Shown: one piece after another, positions 33,472 to 47,564 of the stretch
How the letters are laid out: each line of letters opens with the position of its first letter
How positions within the stretch are numbered: the first letter of the stretch is position 1
NCBI GenBank assembly: GCA_963573315.1
Contig: OY752143.1
Coordinates: forward strand, 2,170,001-2,234,000
Origin: Entomortierella parvispora
Taxonomy: Eukaryota; Mortierellomycota; Mortierellomycetes; Mortierellales; Mortierellaceae
Direction of reading: 5' to 3'
DNA length: 64,000 nucleotides
The notes under the pieces: generated by a model
Seen by the model: only the letters and a program-made list of their open reading frames with translations
What the model was told of the DNA's origin: nothing
The model's database searches: none
Made by a program: the position numbers and the translations under genes

Positions 33472-35558
33472 TGTGTAAGGTACAAGAGCTACAAAAGGTG
33501 GTGAGCAAAGTCGATTGACGGATATGGGAGGAAGAAAAAGTGTAAAATCAGACAGAATCGTTTGTCGACAGAAGAAAGAAAGGAGAGATCAAGGGGGATC
33601 ACCATCACGGGATGAGGGACGGTATCTGTGGCTGTTCCGAGCAACCAGGCAGAACATCCAAGTAATCTATTCCGCTGTGTGGGAAGTAAAGATCAAGAAG
33701 ATCAAGAACCCTGCCCCCCTTTTTTCCTCCCGTCGTCCAGTCCAGAGAGACCCAGGGCCACAGTCATGAGCCCTCCTGGCTTCCTCCTCCTGTGCGTGTG
33801 GCGATGGCGGGCGTCGGTTTCGTATCCTCGCCAAGACGCGCCAGTGAGGATTGCATGTCAGTGGACCCATCAAACCAAGAAAAAAAATAAAAAAATAAAA
33901 AAAAAAGGACCCACGACTCTTCTCCGACTGCTTCGCCCGCATGTGCTTCCCTTCCCTCCTTTACGCCTACTCATCCCATTCCATTTGTAATCGCTGGTCT
34001 CTCTTTACCTTGAGTAAGTTTTATTAATGTCAAATGCATTCCCGCAGTGCCCAAATTGACACCATGTTTCCTAGTCATCTCATTTTCAGTTCGACATTGC
34101 ATGTCTGCTCAACGGCGGCGTTGAATAGCATTACTTGAAAAAAAACTCAGCCCTGCGTTACGGTTCTTCTTGATGTGTTCCGATGTGGGCGTTATTTTGT
34201 ACCTGGTAATTGACGACAATCCATATTTGACGATGATCTCTGGCTGACAGACGTCATTTTGAGTCGCGCAGGAGAAGGGTTGAGCGAGACAAATGCCATG
34301 CCTCCAGTTGGAAAATACGAAAAAACTTGCTCGAGTTATACCACGGGCACTCTTCCTCGCTTTGACCTCTCCTAAAGAAGCTGCTTTCGTGAACGTTTCT
34401 GGGTGTGTCCATCCTTTGTCCGAAGAGCGACATCTTCCTCCGAGAAGGTATTAAGGATCACCTTCTAAAAGTCGGGAGCAACAATGTGGACCATCAACAA
34501 CGACGTAAGAATCGGAGGTGACATCAACAAATTGGCCAAACAGAATAAGTCCAGGAGCAACATCCGCGTTGCAACATCCGCGTTTGTAGCCAATAAAGCT
34601 GGAATCCAAAGATCAACCAGACCAGAGACGAGAAGGCTTTTGGGAATGCGAGTGATCCATAGACAACAGAACGCGGGTGATAAAGCCATTGATTCTCCAA
34701 CAGATGAGGGCCCCTGCCGACAGCCATCCGCCATGCAGCCACTGTCCATGTGAGGCGCAAAGGGGACAGATAGGAAAGAAACAAAAAAGCCCGTTTTGTC
34801 GACCCCACAGCGGCCCCGTCCAGTCAGTGTGGGCGGACGGTCTCAGTGCCATAAAGCGCTTTATGGCACTGCACCAGTCAATGGGGATCGGCAGGATGGA
34901 TGGCGGCAGAGAGAGAGGGAGGACATTCTCTTTTGACCATTCACCTCATCCCCTCATCTGCCTCCCTCCTTCCTTCCCTCCATTCAGTCCCCTCCCCACA
35001 TCTCTGTCGCCCTATTCCCTTCCTGTTTGCCAGGCTATCTCGACTCTCCTTCCTCCTCAGCGAGAGACCTCTTCTCCCATCCAGACCGGAGCGAGTCCTC
35101 CACCGTTCCCAGCCTGTTGCCCTTTGCCCCGGTCTGATCTGTTAATCCTACCCACCCTTGGCCTGTAGTTGCGTCCATTGTTAAGCTTGACTATCCTCCC
35201 TTCTTCCCTCCCTCCCTCCCCTTCCCTCAGAGAGTGCTGTGGTATGTGTACACATGCATGCGTCTTTCCCTAGAACTCGCTAGGGACAATATGCGAGACT
35301 GCGAGACTGCCTTTCTTTGCTCTTGTGCTATTTCTGGCTCAAACAACGCGTCCATTGGCTAAAAAGAACGAGCGCTTCAACTATCGTGACAAACACACAA
35401 AAGACTCACTCACCTTTACTTCCCTTTCTCCTCCTTCTGCAGATTTCATCTTGTAATTCTACTGTATGCAGCTGTCGGGCGTGCCTGTACCCCGAATCTG
35501 GGTAGAGGCTACCTCAAGCACTGACCATCACTCTGCTGCAAAGTCAAGAACACGCTCC
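33472..35558. other. 2.1-kb intergenic region with a 28-bp perfect palindrome
   Basis: Upstream of both the microexon gene (minus) and the GABA-B-like receptor (plus). It contains a perfect palindrome at 34844-34871, a direct repeat of GCAACATCCGCGTT at 34558-34585, an A-rich run at 33880-33906 and long CT-rich leaders at 34930-35230. Open frames at 34484-34753 (plus) and 34465-34749 (minus) overlap each other and have no recognisable domain. Confidence 0.45.
34844..34871. repeat. Perfect 28-bp palindrome
   Basis: Half-site CAGTGCCATAAAGC followed directly by its reverse complement, centred on AGCGCT with no loop. It could be a dimeric transcription-factor site or a small cruciform. It lies about 700 bases before the receptor start. 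Confidence 0.8.
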
Positions 35559-38500
35559 ATGACGTGTCCCTCCAGGCCGGGCTCAAAAATGCTAGTTCGC
35601 CTTTCGACAAAGGGTGCGCTTCTCCTGGCTTGGGTTGTTCTTCTTGGTGTGACCATCTGCCAAGGAGCAGGGTTGGATCCACACAGCATTGGCAACATGA
35701 CCTCAGAGTCCACAGGGGGCCCCTCTTCCATTCTGAATCTGCGAATTCGAGACGATTCTGACGAAACTTACTGGAGTGGAGGGAATATGTATGATCCTCC
35801 GGTGAAGGCCCCAGGGCTGACCGATGAGGAGTTTAATGAGACTTGGCGCGGGAAACCCAATACGCTCAAAATCGGTATTCTCATGCCATTCACGCCGAAT
35901 GAAAGCAGGGCTTACAGAACGACAATGGCTAGAATTAACCTATCGGTAACTCATAGAATATGATCGCATTTGCCACTGTTATGTTGTGTTGTGTATGTTC
36001 TCGCCTCACCAACTATATTGCATTGTGGAACATGATAGGTTCTTCGTATGGCTGTTCAAGATATGAACGACCGACAAGCTATACCAGGTAAAATGCCTGT
36101 GATGAAGGAGCTAGAAAGGTTGGTGCAGCAATAACCTCTGTTCAAATCACATTTGGATCGGTGAATAGGCATGAACGTTTCGCTGGTTCTCCGAGATAGC
36201 CAGCGCCTTATACCCAATACCAATGTCTCTGGTGGCGCGGCCGCGATCTCTGCAACAACCCGACTGTTGGCTCTGGATGTTGCCGGTGTTATAGGAGATG
36301 TGGCTTCAGAGCTCACCTCAGCCGAGGCACTCATGACATCGAGTGTTGGCGTACCGCAGTGTGCGTTCTCCTCATGTAAGTAAAATTAATGTTTCTTGAG
36401 AGCTGAATTTCTTTCCAAGAATTCGCCTTGGTCATGACTCTAATTATCCAATTGGTGAATTATAGATAACATGGACTCACAGTTCCTGTCCAATTTCTCG
36501 TACTTGTTTCGGACTGCTCCTACTGTCATGGCTTTTGTGGAATCTTTAACCCACGTCGTCCATCATTACGGTTGGCGGAGGATATCTGTGCTCCATACCT
36601 CAGATGTAACTGGGCTTTTAGGTATTTTCTTGTTATTATGTTGTAATGCGGTTCATGCTCTTATTCAAATCGCTCTTACATAATGAGATGTTTTCGCGTG
36701 TCTTCTCTAGGAGAGAAACTAATTACCGAAATGTGTGATCAGAGGGGTATCAACCTCCTCAAGGTTGCCATCCAGCTGCCAGAAGATGAAGACGCCTTGG
36801 TTCCGCTTACTCAATCAGCCTTAAGAAATATCCAGTACTCGGACTCTCGTATTCACATCATGATCGCTGCAAGATCTGACCAAGTCACGATCCTGGACAC
36901 AATTAGGTATTCCAATTCGAAGCTCTTCGGCATGAGTCCCATCAGTGACAAGGGTGTCTCTGTTTTCAATACTGTGACACTAAACATGTACTCTCTTTCT
37001 CTTTTCCTCTTTTACACAGAAATTTGGGGCTTTTCAAGCAAGATCATGTCTGGCTTACACCTGTAGACTTGTCAGATTCAATTAATCTCCTGAGCAAGCC
37101 ATCTGATTTCAATGGCCTTATCATGGCAGATGTCCTGTGGGAGATGCCTGGACTTCCAGCCTATGACGATTTTGTCACGAAATGGGTTAACTTGGACCCA
37201 ACGAAGTAAGCCTCGGGATATTTATGTTAATGCTTTTCTAGCCATGAATGGAGTTATAACCCCTACTTTACTCAATAGGTATCCTCTAGCGGGCTCAACT
37301 CAGCTGACATGGCACGAGACTTTTGCTTATACTTGCCTGCAGGTCATCGTAGAAGGATATGCAGCAGTATGTTATTTCTGAACGAGATGGAGTTTGTAAT
37401 GTGATGTCTATGTGATGTATATTAACGAACGCTATCTAATAGCTTGTTGAAAACGCAAACAAGGTTGCGAACGAGACCGAAAGGCGGACACTGCTGAAAG
37501 AAATTCGGAGAGGCAAACGAAGCCAGGACTTGACCATTCCATTTTTGGGAAATAGAACGTACAACTCACCTGCGGGTGACTTTACACTTGATAAAGAGGG
37601 TAATCCAGCGAAAGTGTAAGTATAATGTCATATCCTCTACCTTTCCCCTACCCTTCCCGAGAAGACGCTAGGCAAGGACACTGAAAACATCCTCTTGTAT
37701 TCTTAGAAAGATATCCATACTGAGCTTTCAAAATGACAGCAGCGTTCCCAATGGCAAGTTTGTCAACGGAGTTGTTACCATGTTCAACCCAGTTGTGTTC
37801 AAAGATGGTACAACAAAAGTACCCAGAGATGCACCCTCTTGGGAAGGTAACGTTCTTTAGACTCGTATACATTTCGTCTGGAGGAAGGAACAAGAATTAA
37901 ATGGTATTAATCCAACCATTTTAACATGCGATTCAGAGCTAAACCCGCAGAGCAGCTCTGCCTTTGGGGTGACAATGATCATATTGACCTCCTTGCTGCT
38001 TCTGGCAGTGGTTTCAACCGCGGTTATTGTGATTGTAAATCGTGACAATATTATCATCAAGTCAGCCAGGTATCCCATCTTGGAGCTGGTTTCGTTCATA
38101 ACAGATTCTTTAGCAAAAAAAAAGGGGGGGGGGGCGAGTGGACAACACAAGCTGACATATTTTCTGTTACATATCTAGCCCATTATTCTGTGTCCTCGAG
38201 TTGGTCGGATTGGCGTTGACTCTTACTTGGATATATATGAGAGCAGATGTCCCAACGCCGGGTGTTTGTAGAACCGGTCTGATGATAGTACTAGTCGGCC
38301 TAACGATTAATCTGTCGGCGCTGGTTGTCAAGAACTATCGGATTTATCGCATCTTCAACAGCGCCAGTATTATCAACCATGCGGTCTCTAACAAGTACCT
38401 CCTACGCGTCGTTGCAATCCCAGTTGTTATCACGCTGGTAAGTACTCTTCGGAAATGTGGCTGATGCTCCGGCATATTCCCGACGCAGTACAATTCTAAC

Positions 38501-41500
38501 AATGTACACTAATCACACATATTCATCACAACGCGTAGATTCCTTGCATCATCCATTGCTTTGTACATTATCTTGAACCAGACCTGATTCGGACCAACAA
38601 CGATCAGTTTTGGGTCCAATGTTCTTCCGAGGACCCGCAAGTCGTCTGGGATATCGTCACAGGCATGACACCTGTTATCTTGACCTTATTTGGCGTTTAT
38701 CTTGCCTTCAAGACTCGAAATGTTACACGACTCTGGAATGAAGCCCGAGCCATTGCTACGACTATCTAGTAAGCTTGTTACCTTCCCTACTTGCCCAATG
38801 GTCGAAGGGGGCTGGATATTTACTTACGCGTGGCCTATTTCTTTCTATTAGCACTGTAACATTCTTTTTCATCATCATCATCATTGTGCAGACATTTCCC
38901 CAGCCTTTGTATCAGGTTTCATATCATGTCACTATGGTCTGTGTCTTTGTAGCCAGCTTTCTGGAGTACTGCATTCTCTTTATCCCCAAACTTCGGAATC
39001 TTTGGCTCCAGAAACGTGGTCTTCATGTCGCCGCCGGACGTGAGCATGACATGATGGATGGTGTTCTAGGAGGGATCAATGCCTCAGCTGGACGGCGCAG
39101 AGGAATGAGCAGTGCTTCTCATGTGGACGAGACTGCACAGGACGATTCTACAGGAGATGGAGAGAAGCGTAATGGATCAACAGCGGGAATGCTCACCACC
39201 GAACGACGTCCAAGCGACGCCTCCGAGGCTCAATCCAACATGAACATCTCTGATCTAGTGTCATCGTATCCTTTCGGTCAAATCAATAATGACAACGGAA
39301 CGAACTCAATTACGTCGCCTGTCCATCATTCAACGATCTATGGACGCTCCAGCTTATCTAATCGAGGTCGAAAGGCGATGGGAACTCAGGACGGCAATGT
39401 GTATTCTATAGACCTGTCAGAACCTATGCATCCTTTATCCCGTCGGCCATCTCTTTCTGCCGGTGGCAATGCATCCGCTACGGATGGAAGCCAAGGACGT
39501 AACCCCCAGGCGAAAAACGACGTATATGGAATTTTCGGAGGGAATCGAATCAATACTGCTCGAAGCAGCCGGGATGCCCAATCCCTTGATCTTCACGAGA
39601 TACTTCTGGCCTCGTCAAACAGCCGGACGTCAGTCGATCACAGTGACAGTCTTCACCCCAATGGAATGCTCACCGTGAATGCATTCGGTGATAACAATGG
39701 CCTGGATTTCCTGGTCGATTCTGACAGGGACCGATATTCACGCAAGAGCAGCTTCGGGGATTTTGAGCATTCTAGACCTGGAAAAACACGAAGCGGAGCT
39801 TCAGCACCAGCCGATGCATCCCGTAAAAAGAGCCCAAAATTATACCCCTTGCAACCACAGTCAACAGTGAATGCTGGGCACAGCTCTATGAAGTCTGGAA
39901 TGCGAGAAACCAGGGTAATGAGTCGAATTGTAGATTCTCCGTTTGACCTTTTAGGCTATTCTAACAGGTTCTTCTTTGTGTCCTCATAGATGGACTCGTA
40001 TACGGTGGTTGTTCCAGTTCAACGGCAACGATGGTATATCATGAGGGTGCTGGCGCAGTGGCGCATGTCCAAAATAATCTTTGTTCCATACTCCAAGGTC
40101 CTGGTGATTGTGGATGTGAGTAATTAACAGGGGTGGTTTTTTGTTGAGATAAGTAATAGCTCATTCATTGCGTCGTACCTAACTTCTGTTTCATATGATC
40201 ACAGCTTGAGACAGAGCGATCGTCCAGTTTTATTCTGCACTCCATCGAGGCTGGATATTCCCCTTCGGAAGGTCAGAATTCCGAAAGCTCAAGTAGTATG
40301 CAGCCTATCGGGACCACCGACTCTGTGTCTCAACCCAGTCATCTTCCAGCAGATCTTGCTCGAAACGCGTCTGATCAGTCGGCCTTAACAGCAGTTCAAT
40401 TCTCGAATCAAGGTGCCTCTGCGGTCCATTCATCGCCAGTGTCCGCGACTGAAAAGCGTTTAGCTCCGGAAGACGCGACAGTGCGGCAAACTATATCGAG
40501 TGCCGTTTTATCGCATTCGACTACGACAGTAGTAGACATGCCAGATGCGCCAGTTGTGGTTTCTGCTACAGAGCCAGTAGAAGTGCGTCCCCCTCACCCC
40601 CCTCGCAGACGAGCGAGTCAGCAAATGATGAGCAGTGTGAAGAATATGGCTTTCAATCTTGGATTGGACATGCGTCAAATGGACGGGACAACCCCTATTT
40701 ATGAAGACAGTCTTGAGGGAACTGAGGAAGGGCTCCAGACGGACTATATTATTCGGATCATATCTATCCATAACGAGTGCTGGAGAGTCCAGTTGCCAGA
40801 CCAAGAAACTATGGATCGCTGGATTGAGATTGGTCAGCATATCAAAGATGATAACTGGATTGCCCGGCCATCGAACGGAGGTCGAGGCTCGATCAGTGCC
40901 AGACGTGAACCCAGCGATGGTCCTTCCAGTGGAGGAACTGAAGAAGATAGCTTCCTGAGCAGTGGATCAGTTATTGGTCTAGGCCATCTTCCTCGAAATC
41001 GAAATCAGAGCCAATCATTCCATCCGTTAGAGCATCGAGGTAGTAGCGACACTGGTCAGGAAGGCAGCCCGCGGCTCCGGAAGGATGATCGACGGATGAT
41101 CGACATAGCAGACTCGAACCTGACTTCGAACGAGACGGAAAGACAAATGATTCGCGAACGCGCTGCTCGGGCGAACCAACAATTGAAGTCCACAAACAAA
41201 TTTCCGACGCTCAGTCTCCGGGGATCAAGAGCGGGAAGCATGAGGAGCGGACACAGTGATCCTACTCAGGAGACACCTCGAGATATTCCAAGGTCAGACT
41301 CAACCACAATCAAACGGCAAAAAAAGCAGCCGGTGCAGAGTTCCCTCAGTCGAATTATGACGCTGCCAAGTCTCACCAACGAGCACGATGGCATTGACGC
41401 GAATGCGACCCCCCCATTCAGTGAACCTTCGACCGCGGTGCCAGGTGGTTCGCACCAGTTGACTGGCGATAATCTTGATCCATCCTTGCTCAGCCGGCGA

Positions 41501-42256
41501 AGGTCAGAGGAGACTGATTTACGAGAAGTCCTGGCAGAGACCTATATCGCCTACAACAGAGGACAGCACGCTGTTTACGATGATCACGATCCAGCCATGG
41601 CTCATCGGGGTCATCGCGTCTTTAACAGTCTCCAGTACAATTACAACCGAAGACGACTCCAAGATGAAGAGGTTCCTCAGAGTCCAGAGTGGCACTTGAC
41701 AACTCTTGAGCTTGCTCAAATGGAGTTTGAGCGGAAGTTGTCTGCTGATGGCCCTGGTCTGTCGTTGGAAAGCTCGGAAGAATTATTGACTAATGATATT
41801 ACGGAGCAGCGTCAACAACAACAACAGCAACAGCAGCAACAACAGCAACAACAGCAACAACAGTTGGCTTCAGATTTTGCTTTTACTAGCTCTGTACCGA
41901 CCGTGTCCATCACTGCCCCATCCGAGACTTTGACACCGCCATTGTCAGACCCATCGTCGCACAGCGAGCTTTTGCGAGGTTCCCAAGGAACAGCGCCTCA
42001 ACCGGCACCAACACTGAATCGCTTCGTGTCCATGTCCCCGATGATAATGCATCTTCCTCCATCACTCCCAGAGTACTCGCCTCCTGAAGAAAGCGCGGTG
42101 GGTTTCTCTGAGGAGGAGAGGGTGAGTGGATTGTGTCAAGGTCCTCAGACTCCTGCTCAGCTCCTGGACCACAACCCAAGCCAAGACCATATCATTGCAG
42201 GACCCGTGGTACCCACACTTGAGGATAATTCAGACACCGGAAGGGCTGGACAATGA
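35559..42256 (+). CDS. Class C GABA-B-like receptor with a very long cytoplasmic tail
   Basis: Fifteen exons, beginning 35559-35945, 36039-36087, 36169-36375, 36466-36621, 36711-36906, 37020-37205, 37279-37366 and 37443-37615, and continuing 37707-37846, 37937-38069, 38179-38437, 38539-38768, 38852-39914, 39990-40115 and 40205-42256. They give about 1,814 residues from ATG 35559; ATG 35589 is an alternative start. A signal peptide (GALLLAWVVLLGVTICQGAG) precedes a periplasmic-binding-type ligand domain (residues ~100-500: LKIGILMPFTPNES, VLRMAVQDMNDRQAIPG, GVIGDVASELTSAEALMTSS). Seven membrane segments follow (~535-780). The tail exceeds 1,000 residues: it is Ser-rich, has a split PH-like segment (YTVVVPVQRQRWYIMR ... 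CWRVQLPDQETMDRWIEIG) and a run of 17 glutamines (41813-41863). The class is typical of early-diverging fungi and absent from most yeasts. The ligand is unknown. Confidence 0.88.
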
Positions 42257-44349
42257 GGAGATTGAGATGTAAAGGAAAAGAAAAAAGAACGTAATAACGC
42301 AATAGAAACGGGGACAATGGTACGATGAAACGCACGAGTTTTTTTTTATTATCAATTAATGTTCGTGTGTCGTTTTGTGCATTGCATTTCGTTTCTCTCC
42401 CTTCTCTTGTTTTTTTGTCGAGGATTTCTCGGAAATGATATTGCCCCGGGAGTGAACGGGTACGGTAGCTTCTGAGCTCCAAAAAAGAGACCTGCCGTTA
42501 GTCCGCCCAAGAAAAAAAAATTCAGTAGCTGGGTCAAAGTGTCTCTTTTTACCCTTGGGCGTCAAAGAAGAGAGAAAGAGAGACAGAGAGAGAGAGGCAG
42601 AGAGAGTCTGTCTCATCCCGCAGGTTGGCGAAGAAGCGTATGACAAAGAAGTGAACACAAACACGTCGCCCCGAAAAAGGGTCTTTCTGAGCCTGTTGAA
42701 AATAGAACGGACGAAAATAACACAGGACCCGGAAATAGAGCCGCAGCTATATTTGATTTTGAGAGCTTGGGCGTCCATCCCTCCATGCTTTGCGTCCAAA
42801 AGGTCATGACCATGAAAAACCAGGAACCTGTTCAATTGTTGGCTGTTTGCAAAATTAAAAAAATAAGAAATAAGGTGGAGAAGGCCCCATGGCCAAGACA
42901 GAGACCTTTGCAACACGACGTATCCCATAAGAGTCGAGAGAGTCTTTTGGGCAGTTGAAGAGCAGCCCTTTTGTTTGACAAAGGCGAGAAGCGAGAAAAA
43001 GAAAGCAGAAGGAAAAACATTAAAAAAAAAGGGACCTCCCGTCCGTTGTGCTGGTGTGCTAAAAATAGCAGACAGGCACAGATCACAGCTCGAGTTGATC
43101 TTTTTCACACTGAGCAGAGGAACAAAAGGCAAAAGGGACACACCGCGTTTGTGTGCTGCGTCTGTTTCGGCCTTTGGGATGATGCTGTGTGTGTGTGGCA
43201 CCGGTCTGTCGGTCTACGCCCACTTTTGTCCCCTCAGCAGGAACATCCACCCCATTCCTCACTCTCGCTTCGGAGCAAGGAAACGCGCCTGTCACGTCCA
43301 CTCGGCCTGACAACAAAGGGCGCTCTCCCTCCCTGTTCGGATCATAATCATCAGCCCAAGAGTGGGTGGTGTTTTGCGTGTTTGTGTGCGTTAGTGAGAG
43401 GATGTCATGCTAATTGATCATCTTGTACTCTCCTCCTTCCATCCTTCCTCCCCCTCCTCGCTTTCCTCCGCGCTCGTCCTTCCTCTCCTGCCTGCCTGCC
43501 TGTGTGCCTGCTTGCTTCTCCCTCGACCGTCTGCGAGAAGGCGGAACAGCACGCGGAAACACGAGAGGAAAAGAGAGAGGTTGAGGAACAAGCGCGAGCG
43601 AGAGAGAGAATGAGCGAGAGAAAACTGCGTGGATTGGGAGTGAGCGAGGGACAGGGTGGCAAAGAGGGTGTTGGCCCTTTTGGAGAAATGAAGAAAAACA
43701 AACAGAGCACGCAGATAGCCAAAGCCAGCCTTTGTTTCCGGGAGTCAAGTGCCCTTCCCCCACCACCCTCACCTGCATCCGTCCACAGAGAGCGAATGGG
43801 CGAGTGCAGAAGGTGAGCAAGAACGAGACTGAGGCAGGGAGGGAGGGAGGAGGGAGGCAGTGAATGAATGAATCAAGTACTTGTACTTTATCCTTGCACT
43901 CTCTCTCTCTGTCGCTCGTTTTCTGTCCTTCTTCCCTCAGTGCCGGGTCCAGGTCCGTTTCTCTTCTCTCTCCTCCCTTCTCCCATTTCTTATTGTCTTT
44001 TTTTTTTTTTTTTTTTTTTTATTCTTTTCAATCCGCGCTCCTCTCTTTCTCTTCTCTTTTTTCGCCTCTTTTCCTCTCCTTCCCTTCTGCTGTTCCCTCT
44101 TCTTCTTCTTCTCTTTCAATCGGTCTCCCTTCGTCGTGTGTGGCAGCCTCTTGTGTTCCTTGTCGAGTCCGATTCCCCGCACCCGTCTTCCCATTGTGCA
44201 ATTCACCTCGCTTCAACTCGATTCCATCCCAAAGTGCAATCTCGCCTTGTTGTTTGACCCTTTTTATCTCCCGACACCCGTCCTTTTTCTTCTTGTTCTT
44301 CCAAACACATCCACGCTACTGCGACATCTCCTGTCACTAAGAATCAGCC
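42257..44349. other. 2.1-kb intergenic region, MADS-gene leader
   Basis: No supported gene. It contains AG-rich microsatellite-like DNA (42569-42607), CCTG/CTGC repeats (43486-43515) and a long CT-rich leader (43900-44330) with a T run at 43998-44021. Several low-complexity frames on both strands are ignored. Confidence 0.5.
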
Positions 44350-47300
44350 ATGGGACGCAAAAAGATTCAAATCAAGACCATCATGGACGAACGTAACCGA
44401 CAGGTAAGGACACGAAAGAACAAATGAATCGAGTTGCTCATCGTACCTGACCGAGATGTCATTGACAAGGAACAAGAATACAGCGAGAGAAGGTGGTTGG
44501 GGGAGGTGGAGGGACTCTGTCGGAGATAAAGCGGCTGGAACGGGAGCGAAAGAATATAAAAAAGAGACGTACTCAAAAGGAGAATGGAAATGCAGAGAGG
44601 GGAGGAGGATGAAGAAGAGAGAAGGAGAATGAAGGGGGGAGAAAAAGAAGAAGAAAGGGAATTGTTCATGGATGCATCAATCGCGACCCTCTCCTCGGTT
44701 CTTTTTATATCTTTTCCGTCGCCTCGTCTCCACACGCTCGTTCAGTTTCTATTTCCACGCTTGTTTTTATTTATAGCGACTTTGTGTGTGCGTGAGTGTG
44801 TTTACAGCAGACCCATGGGTGATGGCATCCCCTTCATGGACTAGATGGAGGAAGGGAGGAAGGGAGGAGGAGGAGGAGAAGGAGAAGGAGGGGGAACATT
44901 GGTTGGGAGAGGAGCAAGAGACCTGTAAGGCAGGCCTGTCGCGGGCCAGGCCAGGCCATCCCAGCCTACGGCCTCTTTTCTGCTGGCGTCTTTGTTTCGT
45001 TTACAGCAACCGATGACGCTGCCGGCTGCTGTTGTTCGCAGCTACTGGATGGAGGCCGATACTAACCTCATGTTTGTTCCATGTCAACCTTTTTCCATCC
45101 GCCAGGTTACGTTCCAGAAACGACGCTTCGGACTCATGAAAAAGGCGATGGAGCTGAGCGTCCTCTGCGACTGCCAGATCGGCCTAATCATCTTCAACTC
45201 CAACAACAAGCTGGTCCAATACTCTTCACATGACATCGACCAGATCCTACTCCGATACACCGAGGTAAATGAACCCCTGCTTCTCTGAAGAGGTCGCGCA
45301 TTTTGTTGTTTTTCTTCATGTTTTTTTTGTTGTTATCGGACCCCGTCACCGGCTGAGTTGGAGGTTCAGCTCGTCCAATTGGCCATTGCGTTCCTTTTCC
45401 TATATTGATTATGGAATGCCTGGCCAGCCGAGGTCGTTGCTTAGTGGCTGTAGAAGGGCTAGCTTAGGAGGAGCTTATTCCCGTTGATTACGGATCCAGA
45501 GTCTCGATCGAGTCAGGGGTACTAGGGTACTTGCTCCGTTGATGATTCGCCTCAGTGTGGCAGCTGCAAGTTTGTTTTGCTTGGCGGCGCATTGCGCTGT
45601 TTGCTGCAATGTGAAACTATCAGCTTTTGGGCACAGTCTTGGTCGCATCGCAAAAGACAGCCCGTCCAGAGACAAGATGCTCATGTTCTTTTTAGGCTAA
45701 CACGGTCGTTTCCTTATTGTCTCTTCATAGTACAACGACAGCTGCGAGACTTATTCGAACAAAGAATTTTTGACAACGCCTGATGTCAAAGAGGAGGACG
45801 AAGAAGAGGACGGACTTTCCGGAGCAGGCGATGACAGGAGTATCATGTCCGTGACACCCCAGCCTCAGTCCATCCCAAACTCGTCTGTACATCATACACC
45901 TGGTCAGAGCAGCTTGCAGACACCACCTTCGCAGCCGCACAGCTTGGCACATACACCACCCCCATTGTCGACCCATATTGCGCGCAGCCCATACCAGATG
46001 CCCCCCAGCGTAGTCGTACATCCATTCCCATACCAACAAGTCCCCTTGGATCAGCAATATCGACTTCAGCAGCAGCAGCAGCAGCATCCCCAATACGCTC
46101 AGCCTTACCACCAACAGCAACAACAACAGCAGCAACACATGATGCTTCAACAGCACAACCAACAGCAACATCATCTTCAACAGCAGCAGCATCATCAACA
46201 GCAACAGCAGTTTCAGCACCAACAGTTGCAATTGCAGCAGCAGCAACAGCAACAACAGCAGCAACAGCAGCAGTTACAACATTTCCAGCACATGCCTTCC
46301 CACTCTCCCCAGCCTCAAGTAGCTATGCTCCCCATGCAACAGTTTGGACATCAAGTAAGAAAAAAGGACATTATCAACTCTTTTGTTTTTCATGTTTTTC
46401 AAAGCAATAGAAATTGACTTATCATTTCCAACAGGATCCTAACCAAGGACGAACATTTCAGACTCCGCAGCATCCTGGAGTTGTCCCTACCTACATGAGC
46501 AGACCTATGGCTCACCCTCAGAATGGACAGACACTTCAAATTCCAATGTCGATGCCAATGCAGCAGCAGCAGTTGCAACAGCAACAGCAAGAGCAACAAC
46601 AGCAGCAACAGCAGCAACAACAGCAGCATCAACAAGAGCAGCAACAGCAACAGCAGCAGATTCAGCATGCCCTCTCTCAAGCAGCTTCACCTTTGTTGAG
46701 TAACACATCAACAGCCATGAAGGTCAACAACACTTCCATGAATGGAGATCACTCGCCTATGTCTGATGGCTCCGCGACGATAGCTTCCTCCACGGCAGCT
46801 CCTTCCTTGTCCGAGATCACGACTACTACTGTTGCAGCACCTTCGTCTCCCATTCTCAGCCCTACTGCTGCAGCTGGAGGTGCCAAGAAACCGCTAAACT
46901 TGCGCGTGCAAATCCCAACAGAGGCAAAAGAGGGTACTAGCGCCACCTTGACTGATGCCATGATCAAGACAGAATCGAGTGAATTGCCACCGGTAAGAGA
47001 GACAGCACATATAATTTGGTCCGTCTCCTTCGATTGATCTCACAGTGTCCTAACATATCTATTGCCACATGTTGCTTACAATTAGATCCAAAAGAGACCT
47101 CTAGAGTCTGCGCCCATGTCTTCAACGTTGCCATCTCAGTTTGCAAAGAACCTGCCCTCACCTTCGACGTTTTACCCAGAGTTCTATGCTTCTCAGGCAG
47201 AACTTAGTCCAATTGTCTTCCAGACGCCTACGAGTGCTCAACCAAGCTCAGCCTTTGCTTGGCCAATCCCAAGAGAGCGCGAATTGGCCAGAGTACATCA

Positions 47301-47564
47301 GCCTAGTCCATTGGCCAAGGGCCAAAATGTCACGAATGCTCCTGCAACATCGTCAAGTTTATCGACAGTTTCAACTGTTGCTGGTATGTGATCTTCTCTT
47401 TCCCTACAGTTCAACTGTATTCAGGAGGGGCTAGTTTATTGACTTGTTCTGTACTTTTTTATTAATCTGTAGCGGAATCCAATGCTCGCACAAGGCCCGG
47501 ATCTGACGATGAGGAAGGTGATCCGTTAGGTGGCCCAAGTGCGAAGAGGTCCAAGAAAGCCTAA
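44350..47564 (+). CDS. MEF2-type MADS-box transcription factor (Rlm1/Smp1 class)
   Basis: Six exons: 44350-44403, 45106-45264, 45731-46354, 46435-46992, 47086-47383 and 47473-47564; 594 residues. Residues 1-57 are a MADS box of MEF2 rather than SRF type ([60 protein letters not shown]), followed by the MEF2-like extension [20 protein letters not shown]. In fungi this class (Rlm1, Smp1) acts downstream of cell-wall and osmotic MAP kinases; that role is inferred. The rest is low complexity, with long Gln/His runs (46062-46275, 46561-46660), and ends in a basic AKRSKKA. Intron 1 splits the MADS box after ERNRQ and is 702 bp. A polyadenylation signal AATAAA is at about 47898. Confidence 0.93.

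Noticed and set aside
34465-34753. Overlapping plus and minus ORFs, the minus one hydrophobic
   Set aside because: The two frames overlap fully, contain an internal direct repeat and show no domain or splice support.
45725-46264. Leucine-rich minus-strand ORF
   Set aside because: It is antisense to the CAG/CAA glutamine repeats of the MADS factor.
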